A stretch of DNA of 64,000 bases from Xestospongia bergquistia (lineage: Eukaryota; Porifera; Demospongiae; Haplosclerida; Petrosiidae): the NCBI GenBank assembly GCA_963965975.1, contig OZ014416.1, forward strand, positions 8,060,001-8,124,000, given 5' to 3'. Made by a program: the position numbers and the translations under genes. Numbering within the stretch: position 1 is the stretch's first letter; each line of letters starts with the position of its first letter. Below are positions 38,701-53,700 of this stretch, piece by piece. The notes under the pieces are model-generated. The model was not told where the DNA came from, searched no databases, and saw only the letters and a list, made by a program, of their open reading frames with translations.

Positions 38701-41700
38701 TGACATTATAACTCACTCGAAGACCTTCTCCAATACTACGCCATGAAGCATCAATACAAGCTAGCTTGTTTAAGACTTCATATCTTGTAGGTCTTTCAAC
38801 TGTAAGTACAATAAGATAAAGAACTATCATATAAGATTGTCTAACATACATAATTTAGGGAAATGACTGAATTCATCAGTTAAACTATCCTTTGTTAACA
38901 TTGTCTCCTGACTACTACCTGTAATATAACAATATATAACAATGAATGAAAGTAATCAAATATAAATGTAGTAGATATAAAAACAAGAAACTATTAATAA
39001 ATAAACTAAATTATTGGAAATATAACATTTTCTTGACATGTAGACATACCTCCAACATTGTATGTAATAGATGATGACATCTGTTTGTCAGGTTTGGTAA
39101 CAGGATTAATAAAATCTGTAATAATAACTAAGTCAATACAAGAGAATACTGACATAATTAGAACCTTTTGTTGTTCTTGTCTGAACATGTTTTGATAATC
39201 TTTGTATTACATCATCTTTTATTGGTGGAGAAGGTATACTCTATGTAGAGGAAATAAAACAATTTAATAGACACACTGTTAAGAGAAAGTGAATGTAAAC
39301 TTACCAAAGGATTACGTCCAGCAAAAATACTAAATTTGTTGAGATGTTCTCTTACAGAGAGGTGGGTAAAATCTAATAGTGGATAGAGGAACATGATCTC
39401 CCCACATACTTCATGTATATGTTGGACATAGTGATCTGGTAGTGGTAGATCTTTGTTGCTGTCGGTAAAGAGAGCTTTGGTCACAAGAGGGGCAAGACAG
39501 AGGTATGGTTCCTTTTCACCAACTACTAATTGGACAGCAACACTTTTGTCAGTAGAGGAAGTAATGGTTTCTCTTGTTAATACTCCTTTAGCAACATTTC
39601 TCAGACCATAGAGGATGCGATTTTTCTGTTCTTTTTCCATTACATCCTTAATGTTACCAGGTGCAATAGCGAACTGTTTTGAAGTACATGGACATAATTC
39701 ATTTTTAAGATTAAGTACTTCTTTGATGAGTGATGCACGGAGTTGATAACTTTCAATTAAGGTGCTGTGAGACACAAGAACTGTAACACATCGGTTGGCT
39801 TCAGTAACCTCAACCATCACTTCAAGGTTATTCTCCTCTTTCCAATAAATACCATTTTTCCACATAGTACAGACTCGATGTAATTTTTGGATTGCTGCAT
39901 TATAAGTAATATCATCTGTTTCCTCAGGAGGAGGAGGACAGCAAGTATAAGCTAAGTGATGAAGAAGAGTATGGAGAAAACGCATGGAGAGAAATTGATG
40001 TGATTCAGGACACCATAGGCACCAACCGAATCCATCTGTTGTTTCAAAGATCGAAGTAGGCTTGTCTGCTGTAATAAGTGCAGGAAAAAATAAAAATTTC
40101 TCATCTTTACTAATAGGGAAATCATCAGATGGTACATTGTTAGTGATACAAGAAACAGCATAAGAGTTCATTTGATGACAAAATTGTAGACTTGTTAAGA
40201 AACGAATCAGCATATCTGTGTTGTGGTTTTTGAAAAGGTTAGCTAGAGTAGAGACAGGCATTATACCAGTATTACTGGCAACTGGTTTACGTTCACGATC
40301 AATGTTTTTATTGAATAGGACACCATTTACATCAGTTAAGAGAGCCTTTTGGTCAATAATCACCCATGTGTTAGCCAGAAACAAAATGAGACCCTTGCTT
40401 CCAAGAATGGTCAAAAATTCTAACACTGTTGATCTATCAGTCAAAAGACAAGGCTCATTTAGTTCCATTAATTTGGAACATAGCTCATCTAGGCTAATAG
40501 CAACCACCTCCAGCTGTTGAAGATAAGAATTTAGACAATGGCAGTGGTAGCTCATCTTATCATTTTTGTCCACAACAGCTTCACAGCTCTCTCTTAATTT
40601 CTCCATAAATGTCTCGACACCTTTTCCTCCTGGTCGATGACAATCTAGTGGAAAACACCCTTTGTAATTTTGAAAACGAACAGCCAAATTAGCTACATTA
40701 TTTACAAAAGGTTGGAAGTCTTTTTCACTGGACAGTTCATCAACGTGACTTCCAAGAACAAGTACTTGACTTGAGCTAATTAACTTCATGCTTACATTTT
40801 CAACAAAGTTAAACCAGAAAAGCAGGTCCTTCTCAATCGTCTTCTCATCGTCGGTAAGGTTGCTTAAAATTGCAAAAACAGCTGGTGACCTCAACAAAAG
40901 AGTTTCCAGTATTGCAGCATGGCTACTGTAATATTCTGCATGTCCAGCAAAATCAAAAATTACAACATTTCCTATTTCCCAGCTGCAAACACTGTGGTAC
41001 TCAATTCCAGTGGTTTGTAATACAACACCTTCAACACATTCTTCTAGATCAATATCATCATGAAAATTGTCAGCACGATAAGAGATAACAGCAGCCAATG
41101 AGCTTTTACCAGCTTTTGTCTTTCCGCAGAGAAATAATTTAGCATATGATTCTGTGAGGTAGTCTCTGTGACATTGTTTGAATGGTTGAAACAACTTCAG
41201 TAATTGAAATCTATTACTTTTAGATGGTGGAATACGATCCACTGGCATTTGATGACTATTGTTTAGAGCTACTAGATGATCTGGATTTAGCTGGACATTA
41301 TGTAAAAGGTAGTGTATCGTTTCTTCATTGCCACTTTTACAGGCAAAATGTAGTAGATTATTGCCATTCTAAAATTAAAATAGTGAAAATATAAATAACA
41401 ACTGCATTGTTATAAGTAATATAATATATATATCATGTGTAATATGATGAAAAATAAACAGATTAACTTGATTATAATAATTTTGAAGAATGCTTTTGAT
41501 ATATAGCTTTAAGAAAAAAAGACTAAACTTTCAAAAGAAAGGTTTATACATTATACAATGACAAGGAAGACATATAGACCTGACCATGTGTTAAGAGAGT
41601 GAAAATGCAAACTGGCTGTTATGGTATGTGGTGATGATCTTTCATATAGAAGTACAGACTGTCACTAATTTATGCTGCATTGTATCACTATGTGTTCATT

Positions 41701-44700
41701 AGATCATGTCCCACAAACAAACAGGTAATCACAAAAGAATAGACAAGTTTTTATGTGCATGTGTATATATGTGGGAGGGCTAATAAAGGGGGTGGTTCTT
41801 GGTGGAACTTGAATATGATGACATCATCATGACATATGACACATATTGATGTCATCATCATAGTACAAATTATAAGTTACACCAAGAAGCAACCTAAACC
41901 CTAAAACCCAAAAAACTAAACCATACATTCACACTGTCATTATTATCCTGTATGACACATAGTGATGTCATCATCATAGTACAAGTTATACCAAGAAGTA
42001 CTCAACAAAGGTCACATATAACATGCTAAATTTTGTGTATTAATTATTCATGATCATTAATTAATTGACCATTAATAAATATTGTAATTGTTTGATGTAA
42101 TGACAATAGGCTATGTTTGACATATTGTAAGTAAAAATCTAAATTTGATTTTGGACTATTGTTCTTGGAACATCTTTTGCCAAAAACATGTTATCAAAAT
42201 ATTGGACAATTTGTATATGAGTGAGGCTGATATCAATATTGAAGATAATATTAAATGTCATACTTCAAAGGAATAATTCATAAGTAACTATAATATGACT
42301 TACATTATCTGTAGCATTTATGTCAGCTTGTCTCACTGTAATTAATAACTTTAGAACATCAACATGACCATTCTCTGCTGCAAGATGTGCTGGTGTTACT
42401 CCACCCTAGAAAACAAAAGAAGAAAAGTTATTCAATTATAAAAAGTATCATACAATAAACTATATAGTCAATATAACAGTCATTAATACAGATAATCATA
42501 ACTATTGTATTGTTATGTCAAAACTGACCAATGACAGAGAGACAGAAAGTAAGATATTAAATGACTCTCAATTTACTATAAACATTGTCATTAATAATAA
42601 ACTACATCATTTATGTCACAATCTTATCACACTTATAATGATTATTAATTCTATTAACTAAATATTCAAATTTGACTTTAGGACTACATATAGAATTTCT
42701 AAGTATTATAATCACTGAGAAGATGTTCTATGGAGGAGGTTTCATTGTAATATATTATGGAAGTGATACGTTTATCATATAAAAGTAATAATAGTGTCAT
42801 TTTATATAATAACTAACAAACACTTTTCTTTGTCCTTATTGATTATTGTTAACATTAGTTTTTTTTTAATAATAGAACAGACTGTGGGTGTATCTAATGT
42901 ACTCCATGTGAAGTTAGTATGTATGAATGTTATAAGCCACACCCACTTATATGCAATATAGTGCTAGTCCTTTTATAAGAAGAGAAATTATTCTTCAATA
43001 ATCACAAACTGTTGGCAAGTAATTGCAATATATATCAAGTATGCCATCAATGGTAAGGTTTAATTTTTAAGGGGAGAAGTCTAGTTATATTAGTAACCAT
43101 AGGTAATTTAGATGTTTTAAGGACAGTCCCAGATAATGCACATTGCTCCACGTCAAATCAACATAGAAATTTCTAATAACCACACCCATTACTCCTTATA
43201 TCTTACTTATATTGATAGGTAATACCATTATTAATTAGTACTCTCATAGTCAGGTGTTTAGTCATGAAAGGAATGCCTATACTTTATATTTAGTTTATGT
43301 ATAAATTTAATCTCATGTAAACAGATCTATCAGTGACAGTCACTGATATAGGACATAATTGTACATATGTTACATAGATGTACATATGTTAGAGTTCATA
43401 TCAAAGACTACCTCTTTAACTAGTTAATAAAGATTACCAATATTAGTCTGGCATTGCTAACCCCTCCCAAAGAGATGAAGGGTCTGGTGACAAGTACATA
43501 TAGGACTCATATAGTAAGAATGAGGATGTATGTAGAGTATACATTGACCTGAGCATGAGTTAAGAGAGTGAAAACACAAAATGGCTGTTATGGTATATGT
43601 TGAATGTAGTGATAATCTTTCATATAGAAGTACAGACTCTTTTTATTAACTTTATGTTGCCTCATATCACTTATTATGTGTCCAGTAGATCATGTGAACA
43701 TTTGTTTTACATACAAATGAACAAAATGGCTTGTCCACATGTCAATGTACTTCCACCTCAAATTGGTAATCTATTTAGAATATATGAAGTTCCTAAGAAT
43801 GCTATTACCTAATTATAGGACAATCAATGTAGAGTGTATTGTAACACAGAGACTCAAAAACTATTGAAGCCACAAACAGACAGGTAAATCACGAGTATAG
43901 ACAAGTTTTAATGTGCATGTGTATATATGTGGGAGGGCTAATAAAGGGGGTGGTTCTTGGTGGAACTTCAATATGATGACATCATCATGACATGAAATAT
44001 ATTGATGTCATCATCATAATATAAGTTACAAGTTACACCAAGAAGCAACCTAAATCCTAAAACCAGACATGGGGCAAGCACTTGAGTGCTTGTGCTTGAA
44101 AGCACTTTAAGCACTTTTTTTTCAAGTGCTTGAAGGGCTTCAAAGCATTTTTCATATCATAAGCACTTGTGCTTGGCTTGTGCTTAAGCCCTTTTTTAAT
44201 GTTAATGCTTCAAAGCACTTTTAAAGCATTTTTCAAGCACAAATGCTTTCAACCATGACATGTTAATGTGTAAATTGTATGCCTTGAAGTCTTCTCTTGC
44301 AGTAGCCACTCACATGACTCACATAATTTGTGTGTATGCATGCCTCACTACTCACTAGTGATTCCAGCTGCAGTTGCACAACTGTCAGCTGCACTATAGT
44401 ACAGTAGTAGCACTACTGATTCGTACTGAAAATGGCTGAAAAGAGTATACATGTACCTGCTGTTTTGGATAACTTTGTTCTTCCTGAGAATGTGAGTGGT
44501 GTTTTCAGGGCAAAATGCAAGCACTGCCCTAAGACTATATCTGGGTCCACTAAAGTCACAAAGTAAAGGATGGCTTCAAGACTGCTTCTTAGATTGATTG
44601 GGTCATTAACAAATGTTCCAAAATTGTGTCACACGTGCGACGATCAACTGTAGCACAAGACACTTTAGATGGTGAAAAAACCCTTAAGTTAGCCAATGCA

Positions 44701-47700
44701 ACCCGCTGGAATTCCCAGCTTAAAATGATTAAATCCATCCTTGCTATTCTATCTGACAAGTAAGACTCTCTTGATGTGCCAAAGTTAACCATGTACGAAC
44801 GCAATATCATCAAAGAAGCAGTGAAGATATTAACACCCAATTAACACTTGTAATCATGTATTGTTTGGTAAGACCTATTGGTCACTAATATAACATACAC
44901 TGTAACAGTTATATTAACTAGGATATTAACATTATATTTCAAATATTATTTAGTTCTAGATTGATTTTAGTATTAGTTTAGATTTACTTTACCTATCAAA
45001 AAAGACTTAAGTATATACATTTTATTGTATTTTACAAAAGAAATTATTTAAAAGAGTGAACTTACAGAGTTCACTGATAACCATTGGCATTGTTTTAAGA
45101 TTTAACAACAACTTTCTTTCGCCTGTTCTTTTTCTTTGAAGAGGCTACTGATTTCGCACAGATTGAAGACTATCCCTCTGCTGGTTACGTTCTTTCAAGT
45201 ATTAGGGGTTTGGAGCACCCGTTAAATAATGTGATAACAAAATATCATTGCTCATTTGTTCATGCACTTAAGGATTCCCTATTGAGGCGAATGGCTGTAT
45301 ATGAAGCAAATGATGATTACATCTTAGCTGCCATACTTGATCCTTGTTTCAAATTGCTGTGGTGTAGAAATGACGATGAAAAGAAAAGAGCTGAGGCTCT
45401 TTTAACAGCAGAGATGGCAAAAGTAAAACCACAAGACATATCTGATGTCACTGAAGAGGAAACACCTATTTGCAAAACACCTAAGAAGAAATGTAAGATC
45501 TTTACTTTCATGGATGAAGACAGAGACAAGCATACACAAAGTACATGGAGTATTACTGAGCAGAAATTAGAGATACAAAAGTATCTTGAGGATCCACATG
45601 AAGATGACAAAACATGCCCACTACAATATTGGAAGGCCCATCGAAATGTTTATCCCACACTAGCAGAAGTAGCACAACTGTCCTGGGAATTCCAGCCTCC
45701 TCTGCGGCAGTTGAATGTCTATTCAGCGTAGCTGGAAAGATCTTTAGGCCGGAAAGGTGTCGGCTAGCCGATAGTACTTTTAAAAAACTAATGCTCATTC
45801 GTAGCAACAATAAATATTTCAAAAATTAACAGAGTGGTGTGAATCATGTGATTTAACTATGAATAAGGTTAAAACATCAAAAGTGCTTTTGCAAGTGCTT
45901 CAAGCACTTTGTGGGTGCTTGAATTTGTGCTTCAAGCACTTTGTTTATTAAAGCATTTGTGCTTGTGCTGGTGCTTAAGCACTTTCCCAAGTGCTTAAGT
46001 TGTGCTTCAAGCACTTGAGTAGGTGCTTGCCCCATGTCTGCCTAAAACCCAAAAAACTAAACCATACATTCACACTGTCATTATTATCCTGTATGACACA
46101 TAGTGATGTCATCATCATAGTACAAGTTATACCAAGAAGTACTCAACAAAGGTCACATAGAACATGCTAAATTCTGTGTATTAATTATTCATGACCATTA
46201 ATTAATTGACCATTAATAAATATTGTATTTGTTTGATATAATGACAATAGGCTATGTTTGACATGTTGTAGGTAAAAATCTAAATTCAATTTTGGACTAT
46301 TGTTCTTGGAAGATCTTTTGCCAAAAACATGTTATCAAAATATTGGACAGTCTGTATATGAGTGAGGCTGATATCAATATTGAAGATAATATTAAATGTC
46401 ATACTTCAAAGGAATAACTTATAAGTAACTATAATATGACTTACTCCATCTGTAGCATTTTTGTTAGCTTGTCCCACTGTAATTAATAACTTTAGAACAT
46501 CAACATGACCCTTCTCTGCTGCATAACGTGCTGGTGTTTGTCCTTGCTAGAAAACAAAAGAGGAAAAGTTATTTAATTATAAAAGCACATGAACTATCTT
46601 ACAATAAACTATATAGTCAATATAACAGTCATTAATACAGATAATCATAACTATTGTATTGTTATATCAAAACTGACCAATGACAGAGAGACAGAAAGTA
46701 AGATATTAAATGACTCTCAATTTACTATAAACATTGTCATTAATAATAAACTACATCATTTATGTCACAATCTTATCACACTTATAATGATTATTAATTC
46801 TATTAACTAAATATTCAAATTTGACTTTAGGACTACATATAGAATTTCTAAGTATTATAATCACTGAGAAGATGTTCTATGGAGGAGGTTTCATTGTAAT
46901 ATATTATGGAAGTGATATGTTTGTCATATAAAAGTAATAATAGTGTCATTTTATATAATAACTAACAAACACTTTTCTTTGTCCTTATTGATTATTGTTA
47001 ACATTAGTTTTTTTTTTAATAACAGAACAGACTGTGGGTGTATCTAATGTACTCCATGTGAACTTAGTATGTATGAATGCTATAAGCCACACCCACTGAT
47101 ATGCAATATAGTGCTAGTCCTTTTATAAGAAGAGAAATTATTCTTCAATAATCACAAACTGTTGGCAAGTAATTGCAATATATATCAAGTATGCCATCAG
47201 TGGGAAGGTTTAATTTTTAAGGGGAGAAGTCTAGTTATATTAGTAACCATAGGTAATTTAGATGTTTTAAGGACAGTCCCAGATAATGCACATTGCTCCA
47301 CGTCAAATCAACATAGAAATTTCTAATAACCACACCCATTACTCCTTATATCTTACTTATATTGATAGGTAATACCATTATTAATTAGTACTCTCATAGT
47401 CAGGTGTTTAGTCATGAAAGGAATGCCTATACTTTATATTTAGTTTATGTATAAATTTAATCTCATGTAAACAGATCTATCAGTGACAGTCACTGATATA
47501 GGACATAATTGTACATATGTTACATAGATGTACATATGTTAGAGTTCATATCAAAGACTACCTCTTTAACTAGTTAATAAAGATTACCAATATTAGTCTG
47601 GCATTGCTAACCCCTCCCAAAGAGATGAAGGGTCTGGTGACAAGTACATATAGGACTCATATAGTAAGAATGAGGATGTATGTAGAGTATACATTGACCT

Positions 47701-50700
47701 GAGCATGAGTTAAGAGAGTGAAAACACAAAATGGCTGTTATGGTATATGTTGAATGTAGTGATAATCTTTCATATAGAAGTACAGACTCTTTTTATTAAC
47801 TTTATGTTGCCTCATATCACTTATTATGTGTCCAGTAGATCATGTGAACATTTGTTTTATATACAAATGAACAAAATGGCTTGTCCACATGTCAATGTAC
47901 TTCCACCTCAAATTGGTAATCTATTTAGAATATATGAAGTTCCTAAAAATGCTATTACCTAACTATAGGAAAATCAATGTAGAGTGTATTGTAACACAGA
48001 GGCTCAAAAACTATTGAAGCCACAAACAGACAGGTAAATCACAAGAGTATAGACAAGTTTTAATGTGCATGTGTATATATGTGGGAGGACTAATAAAGGG
48101 GGTGGTTCTTGGTGGGACTTCAATATGATGACATCACCATGACATGACATATATTGATGTCATCATCATAATATAAGTTACAAGTTACACCAAGAAGCAA
48201 CCTAAACCCTAAAACCCAAAAAACTAAAACCATACATTCACACTGTCATTATTAACCTGTATGACACATAGTGATGTCATCATCATAGTACAAGTTATAC
48301 CAAGAAGTACTCAACAAAGGTCACATAGAACATGCTAAATTTTGTGTATTAATTATTCATGATCATTAATTAATTCGTCATTAATAAATATTGTAATTGT
48401 TTGATGTAATGACAATAGGCTATGTTTGACATATTGTAGGTAAAAATCAAAATTTGATTTTGGACTATTGTTCTTGGAACATCTTTCGCCAAAAACATGT
48501 TATCAAAATATTGGACAGTCCAGATATGAGAGAGGTTGATATCAATATTGAAGAGAATATTAAATGTCATACTTCAAAGGAATAATTCATAAGTAACTAT
48601 AATATGACTTACATAATCTGTAGCATTTATGTCAGCTTGTCCCACTGTAATTAATAAATTTAGAACATCAACATGACCCTTCTTTGCTGCAAGATGTGCT
48701 GGTGTTTGTTCATACTAGAAAACAAGAGGAAAAATTATTCAATTATAAAAAGCACATGAACTATCATTCAATAAACTATATAGTCAATATAACAGTCATC
48801 AATACAGATAATCATAACTATTCTATTGTTATGTCAAAACTGACCAATGACATGCTAAATTCTGTGTATTAATTATTCATGACCATTAATTAATTGACCA
48901 TTAATAAATATTGTAATTGTTTGATGTAATGACAATAGGCTACCGTATAGTGGGTATTATTGGCGGCAAATTTAATCTGGTGTATTGATGGTCTGCAACA
49001 AAATCAAAAACCGTTAATAATTTTTCACGCCTCTTTGCACGTGATCCCCATCTGCTACCCTTCTACGTAAATGGCGTTACTTAGGTATAATATTTCACGA
49101 AGAGAACTGGCCCCCTAATGAAGAACAGTGCGCACCCTTACCTGGAAAAAAACTAAAAGAAACTAACGAGCTTTCATGAGAATTCACTTGGTGTTATATA
49201 GTACCCGCAGTACCACCCACATTTAATTACAACAACTATTTCTAACAAATTGCCAAATTTTAATTTTGCTTATTTTGACAGCAGACTGTCAAATATTTTG
49301 ATTGCCAATAATACCTGCTATACAGTATGTTTGAAACCCTAAAACCTAAAACCTTCTTAATCCAAAAAACTAAACCATACATTCACACTGTCATTATTAA
49401 CCTGTATGACACATAGTGATGTCATCAACATAGTACAAGTTACACCAAGAAGTAAGGTCACATAGAACATGCTAAATTTTGTGTATTAATTATTCATGAC
49501 CATTAATTAATTGACCATTAATAAATATTGTAATTGTTTGATGTAATGGCAATAGGCTATGTTTGACATATTGTAGGTAAAAATCTAAATTTGATTTTGG
49601 ACTATTGTTCTTGGAACATCTTTTGACAAAAACATGTTATCAAAATATTGGACAGTCTGTATATGAGTGAGGCTAATATCAATATTGAAGATAATATTAA
49701 ATGTCATACTTCAAAGGAATAATTCATAAGTAACTATAATATGACTTACACAATTTGTAACATTTATGTCAGCTTGTCCCACTGTAATTAATAACTTTAG
49801 AACATCAACATGACCCTTCTTTGCTGCAAGATGTGCTGGTGTTAGTCCAAACTAGAAAACAAAAGAGGAAAAATTATTCAATTATAAAAAGCACAGGAAC
49901 TATCATACAATAAACTATATAGTCAATATAACAGTCATCAATACAGATAATCATAACTATTGTATTGTTATGTCAAAACTGACCAATGACAGAGAGACAG
50001 AAAGTAAGATATTAAATGACTCTCAATTTACTATAAACATTGTCATTAATAATAAACTACATCATTTATGTCACAATCTTATCACACTTATAATGATTAT
50101 TAATTCTATTAACTAAATATTCAAATTTGACTTTAGGACTACATATAGAATTTCTAAGTATTATAATCACTGAGAAGATGTTCTATGGAGGAGGTTTCAT
50201 TGTGATATATTATGGAAGTGATATGTTTATCATATAAATGTAATAATAGTGTCATTTTATATAATAACTAACAAACACTTTGTCCTTATTGATTATTGTT
50301 AACATTAGTTTTTTTTTAATAACAGAACAGACTGTGAGTGTATCTAATGTACTCCATGTGAACTTAGTATGTATGAATGTTATAAGCCACACCCACTTAT
50401 ATGCAATATAGTGCTAGTCCTTTTATAAGAAAAGAAATTATTCTTCAATAATCACAAACTGTTGGCAAGTAATTGCAATATATATCAAGTATGCCATCAA
50501 TGGGAAGGTTTAATTTTTAAGGGGAGAAGTCTAGTTATATTAGTAACCATAGGTAATTTAGATATAGGACATAATTGTACATATGTTACATAGATGTACA
50601 TATGTTAGAGATCATATCAAAGACTGCTAACTCAACATGACCATAATATGACTATAATATGACTTACATTATCTATAGCATTTATGTCACTAATGAGTGT

Positions 50701-53700
50701 GACATTAAAAGTCAAGTGGCACTTCAATGAGGCTTTGTTCTTTTTCTAAACTGCAGTGTACGAAATAACTGGCGGACACTGGCCCTTTTCCGCTCATTTC
50801 TTGCTTTGGTCCAGTCAGAAGGCGGCCACGTGAAACCACACCCATTACTATTGGGTACCACACCCAATTATTGAGCAGGCCAGGTGGAGAGTTTTGCCTC
50901 GAGTGATTGCTGCCTAATAAAAAATGAAGAGAAGCGACTCCTTGGCTACTCCTTCCTCTGTGAAGTGAAGAAGGGTAACTTATGACACATTTGTGAAGTG
51001 GCAGCAAGAGTTGGACAAGGAGATACAAACAGTTTCCTGGCTCGAGTGCGAACCCGAAGTTGAAGATGGAAAGAAAGTTGTTAAGATCAGTTCTTTAGTA
51101 TGTAAGAAGTATTAAGATCATACCAAAGCTAGGTGGATTAGTCATAAGCTAAATGCTCTCAAACGTGTCTTATCAAAGCATGGGGCTTACACAAATCACT
51201 TAGCTGCTCTGTCCATAGATTCCAATGTTAAAAGCACTGATTGTGCAAAAATGAAAGGATACTACACAAAATGGACAGAAAGAAAGTACCTTCTAGGTTG
51301 TGCATTGTTCATTGATCTTCTTACTCCATGTTCAATAATCTCTAAAGAAATGCAAATTGATGATGTTGACATTTTATCAGCCCTAAATAGTTTATTAAGG
51401 ACTATAAAGGAGATAGATAAGCTTAGCTCTAAGAGTCTAGACCAATGGCCAACTTATGCAGCAACTTTGAAGAAGGTCAAAGTTGAGGAAGGAAAAGAAA
51501 CGTATCAATGTCAACAGATCAAGAAATTTTCAGATGCACCAGAACCACTCAGAAGATTTCTGTCGTAGTGTTATTGAGTGTGTACGTTCTAGGATGTCAT
51601 GGTCAGACACCCAGTTAATAAGAGATATCCTCTTTATGCTTGCTAGTCAAGGCTGGGAGAAGGCGATTGAAGAAAATGACACTATGGAGGCCATTCATAG
51701 ACTAGTAGAAAGGTTCTCCATTCCATTGGAAAGTGCATTAGCCAACACAGGTGAAATTGTAGGGGAATTTATCACCATAGTGCAATATGCTATACAGTTT
51801 ATTTCAGTGTCTACACTCGATTATCGTGCTGTTTGGTGGCGTTTGTTTCACGTACCAACTGCTTCGGAGTGGTCTAATGTACTAATTCTCGCCAAACTAC
51901 TGTTTTCACTACCTGCTTCTAATGCTAAATTAGAAAGGATATTCTTACAAGTCAACAATATCAAAACAGACAAGAGCTCACTGCTCTCAAATGATACATT
52001 AGATGACCTACTTTTGTTGACCTCAGATAATGTTCTAATTGAAGATTTTTGTGCAGACCCCGCAATTGACTTGTGGTGGAAATCAAAAGGAGACCTGATC
52101 AGAGTCTTAGAAAGCCTTATAAGAAGCGTTCGTTGGAGCTCAGCTCAAGCACTACAGACACTGAAACAAATGAATGTGAGTCGGAATCTGATTCAGATGT
52201 CTGCTATAGTAATACTCTTATAGACTGGGACAGTTTTATGCACTATAGTGCAGATGATTCTGATTCAGACTAAATTTTCGTTATGTTATCTCTTATCATT
52301 ATGTTATCATTATATTCTCTTGAACACTTGACAAAGCATTTTTCATCATTATTTTGTGTTAAAAATGTCCAATCATTTTCAATTGATGACCATTCAAATT
52401 AGGGACTGGGTGGTCATTATGACCAGTCAATTTCGAAATGTTATTTCATACACTGAAACTGTGTGTTTATAGACTTAGATTTTGCAACGCTTACTATACT
52501 CTTCACTAAACCAAAATATGCATGTGGATAGGACACTCGAGAAAACTCCTTTCACTTACATGTGCAAGTTATTGATCACATGATAACTATAATTATTCAT
52601 CAAATAAGCATGGACACCAAGATCATAGCAGAACAAGGTAAGTTAAATTGCTGCAACTTGAGAATGAAGCATTTTTAGAAAATTCCCACATCGAAAAAGT
52701 AGTTAATTTCATATTATTCCCACAAAAGTAATTTTTTGAGAGTGATAAACTCTACCATATTGCTTGCGCTTTGGAACAGACAGACAGACTGACAAAGCAA
52801 TGTAACCCATGCCCATAGAGTGAGTTATGAGTGTTAATAAGAGGTATATCTCACATTGTGAATATTGTTAGTGATAACCATTAATAATATTAATAATTGT
52901 GTCTTTACACTTAAACATACCAATAAACATAATTTATCTATTTATAATTGATATATTTTAAATTATCAATAGTGTTTTATCATAGTAACAGTTGCTATGA
53001 CAACAACTATTATAATAATGTCCATGTTGTTCAGTAATATCTATCAATTGATAACTTAGTAAAATAAAATCAGTAAGAAATATGTACTATTATAACAGGC
53101 CACACCTACTGATAGCTCTCAATAACTATCCTTATTAATCCTTTACTAAAATAAAATTTAAAGGACAAATCAACATAAAAATTTCCAAATAACCACACCC
53201 ACTACTCCTTATATCTTACTTATAGTGATAGGTAATACCAATGTTAATTATTAGCCTCATAGCCAGGTGTTTAGTGATGAAAGGAATTTCTATACTTTAT
53301 ATTTAGTTTATGTATAAATTTAATCTCATGTAAACAGATCTATCAGTGACAGTCACTGATATAGGACATAGTCAAGTAGAATTGATTAATTCATGTAATA
53401 TAATTTATCATTTTGTCCACATGTTAATGTACTTCCACTGGAAGCTGGTAATCTATTCAGAATATATGAAGTTACTATTGATATGTACTGCTATTATAAC
53501 AGGCCACACCTACTAATACCTGACACTGACTATCTTTGTTAATCCTTTACTAATAAAAATTTGAACAAAAAGTCGATGTAGAAATTTATAACAGCCACAC
53601 CCATAACATTCTATATCTATTAAATACTGATTTAAATCTACTAACATGTAGTAATCTCTACAAACAATATACACTGACCACATCACAAATATTGGGATCT

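Larger units (their letters stand above)
41560..50690. repeat. tandem exon-plus-intron blocks of about 2.2 kb
   Basis: Intron sequence around the proximal ankyrin exons is repeated: 42300-44060 matches 46440-48200, with partial copies at 41570-42300, 48200-48940 and 49330-50690. A plus-strand open frame of 71 codons occurs unchanged at 43597 and 47747 for this reason and is not a gene. Once the hAT insertion is subtracted, the unit is about 2.17 kb. The third and fourth blocks carry internal deletions. Confidence 0.85.

Noticed and set aside
40218-41088. Plus-strand open frames opposite the Roc-COR exon
   Set aside because: They are antisense shadows of a long coding exon with clear GTPase motifs.
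43597-43812. Plus-strand open frame, 71 codons, unchanged at 47747-47962
   Set aside because: Both lie in recently duplicated intron sequence, so the identity reflects duplication and not selection on a protein.
50705-51028. Minus-strand open frame of 107 codons
   Set aside because: It lies across the end of the second hAT element, whose plus strand carries recognisable transposase pieces.
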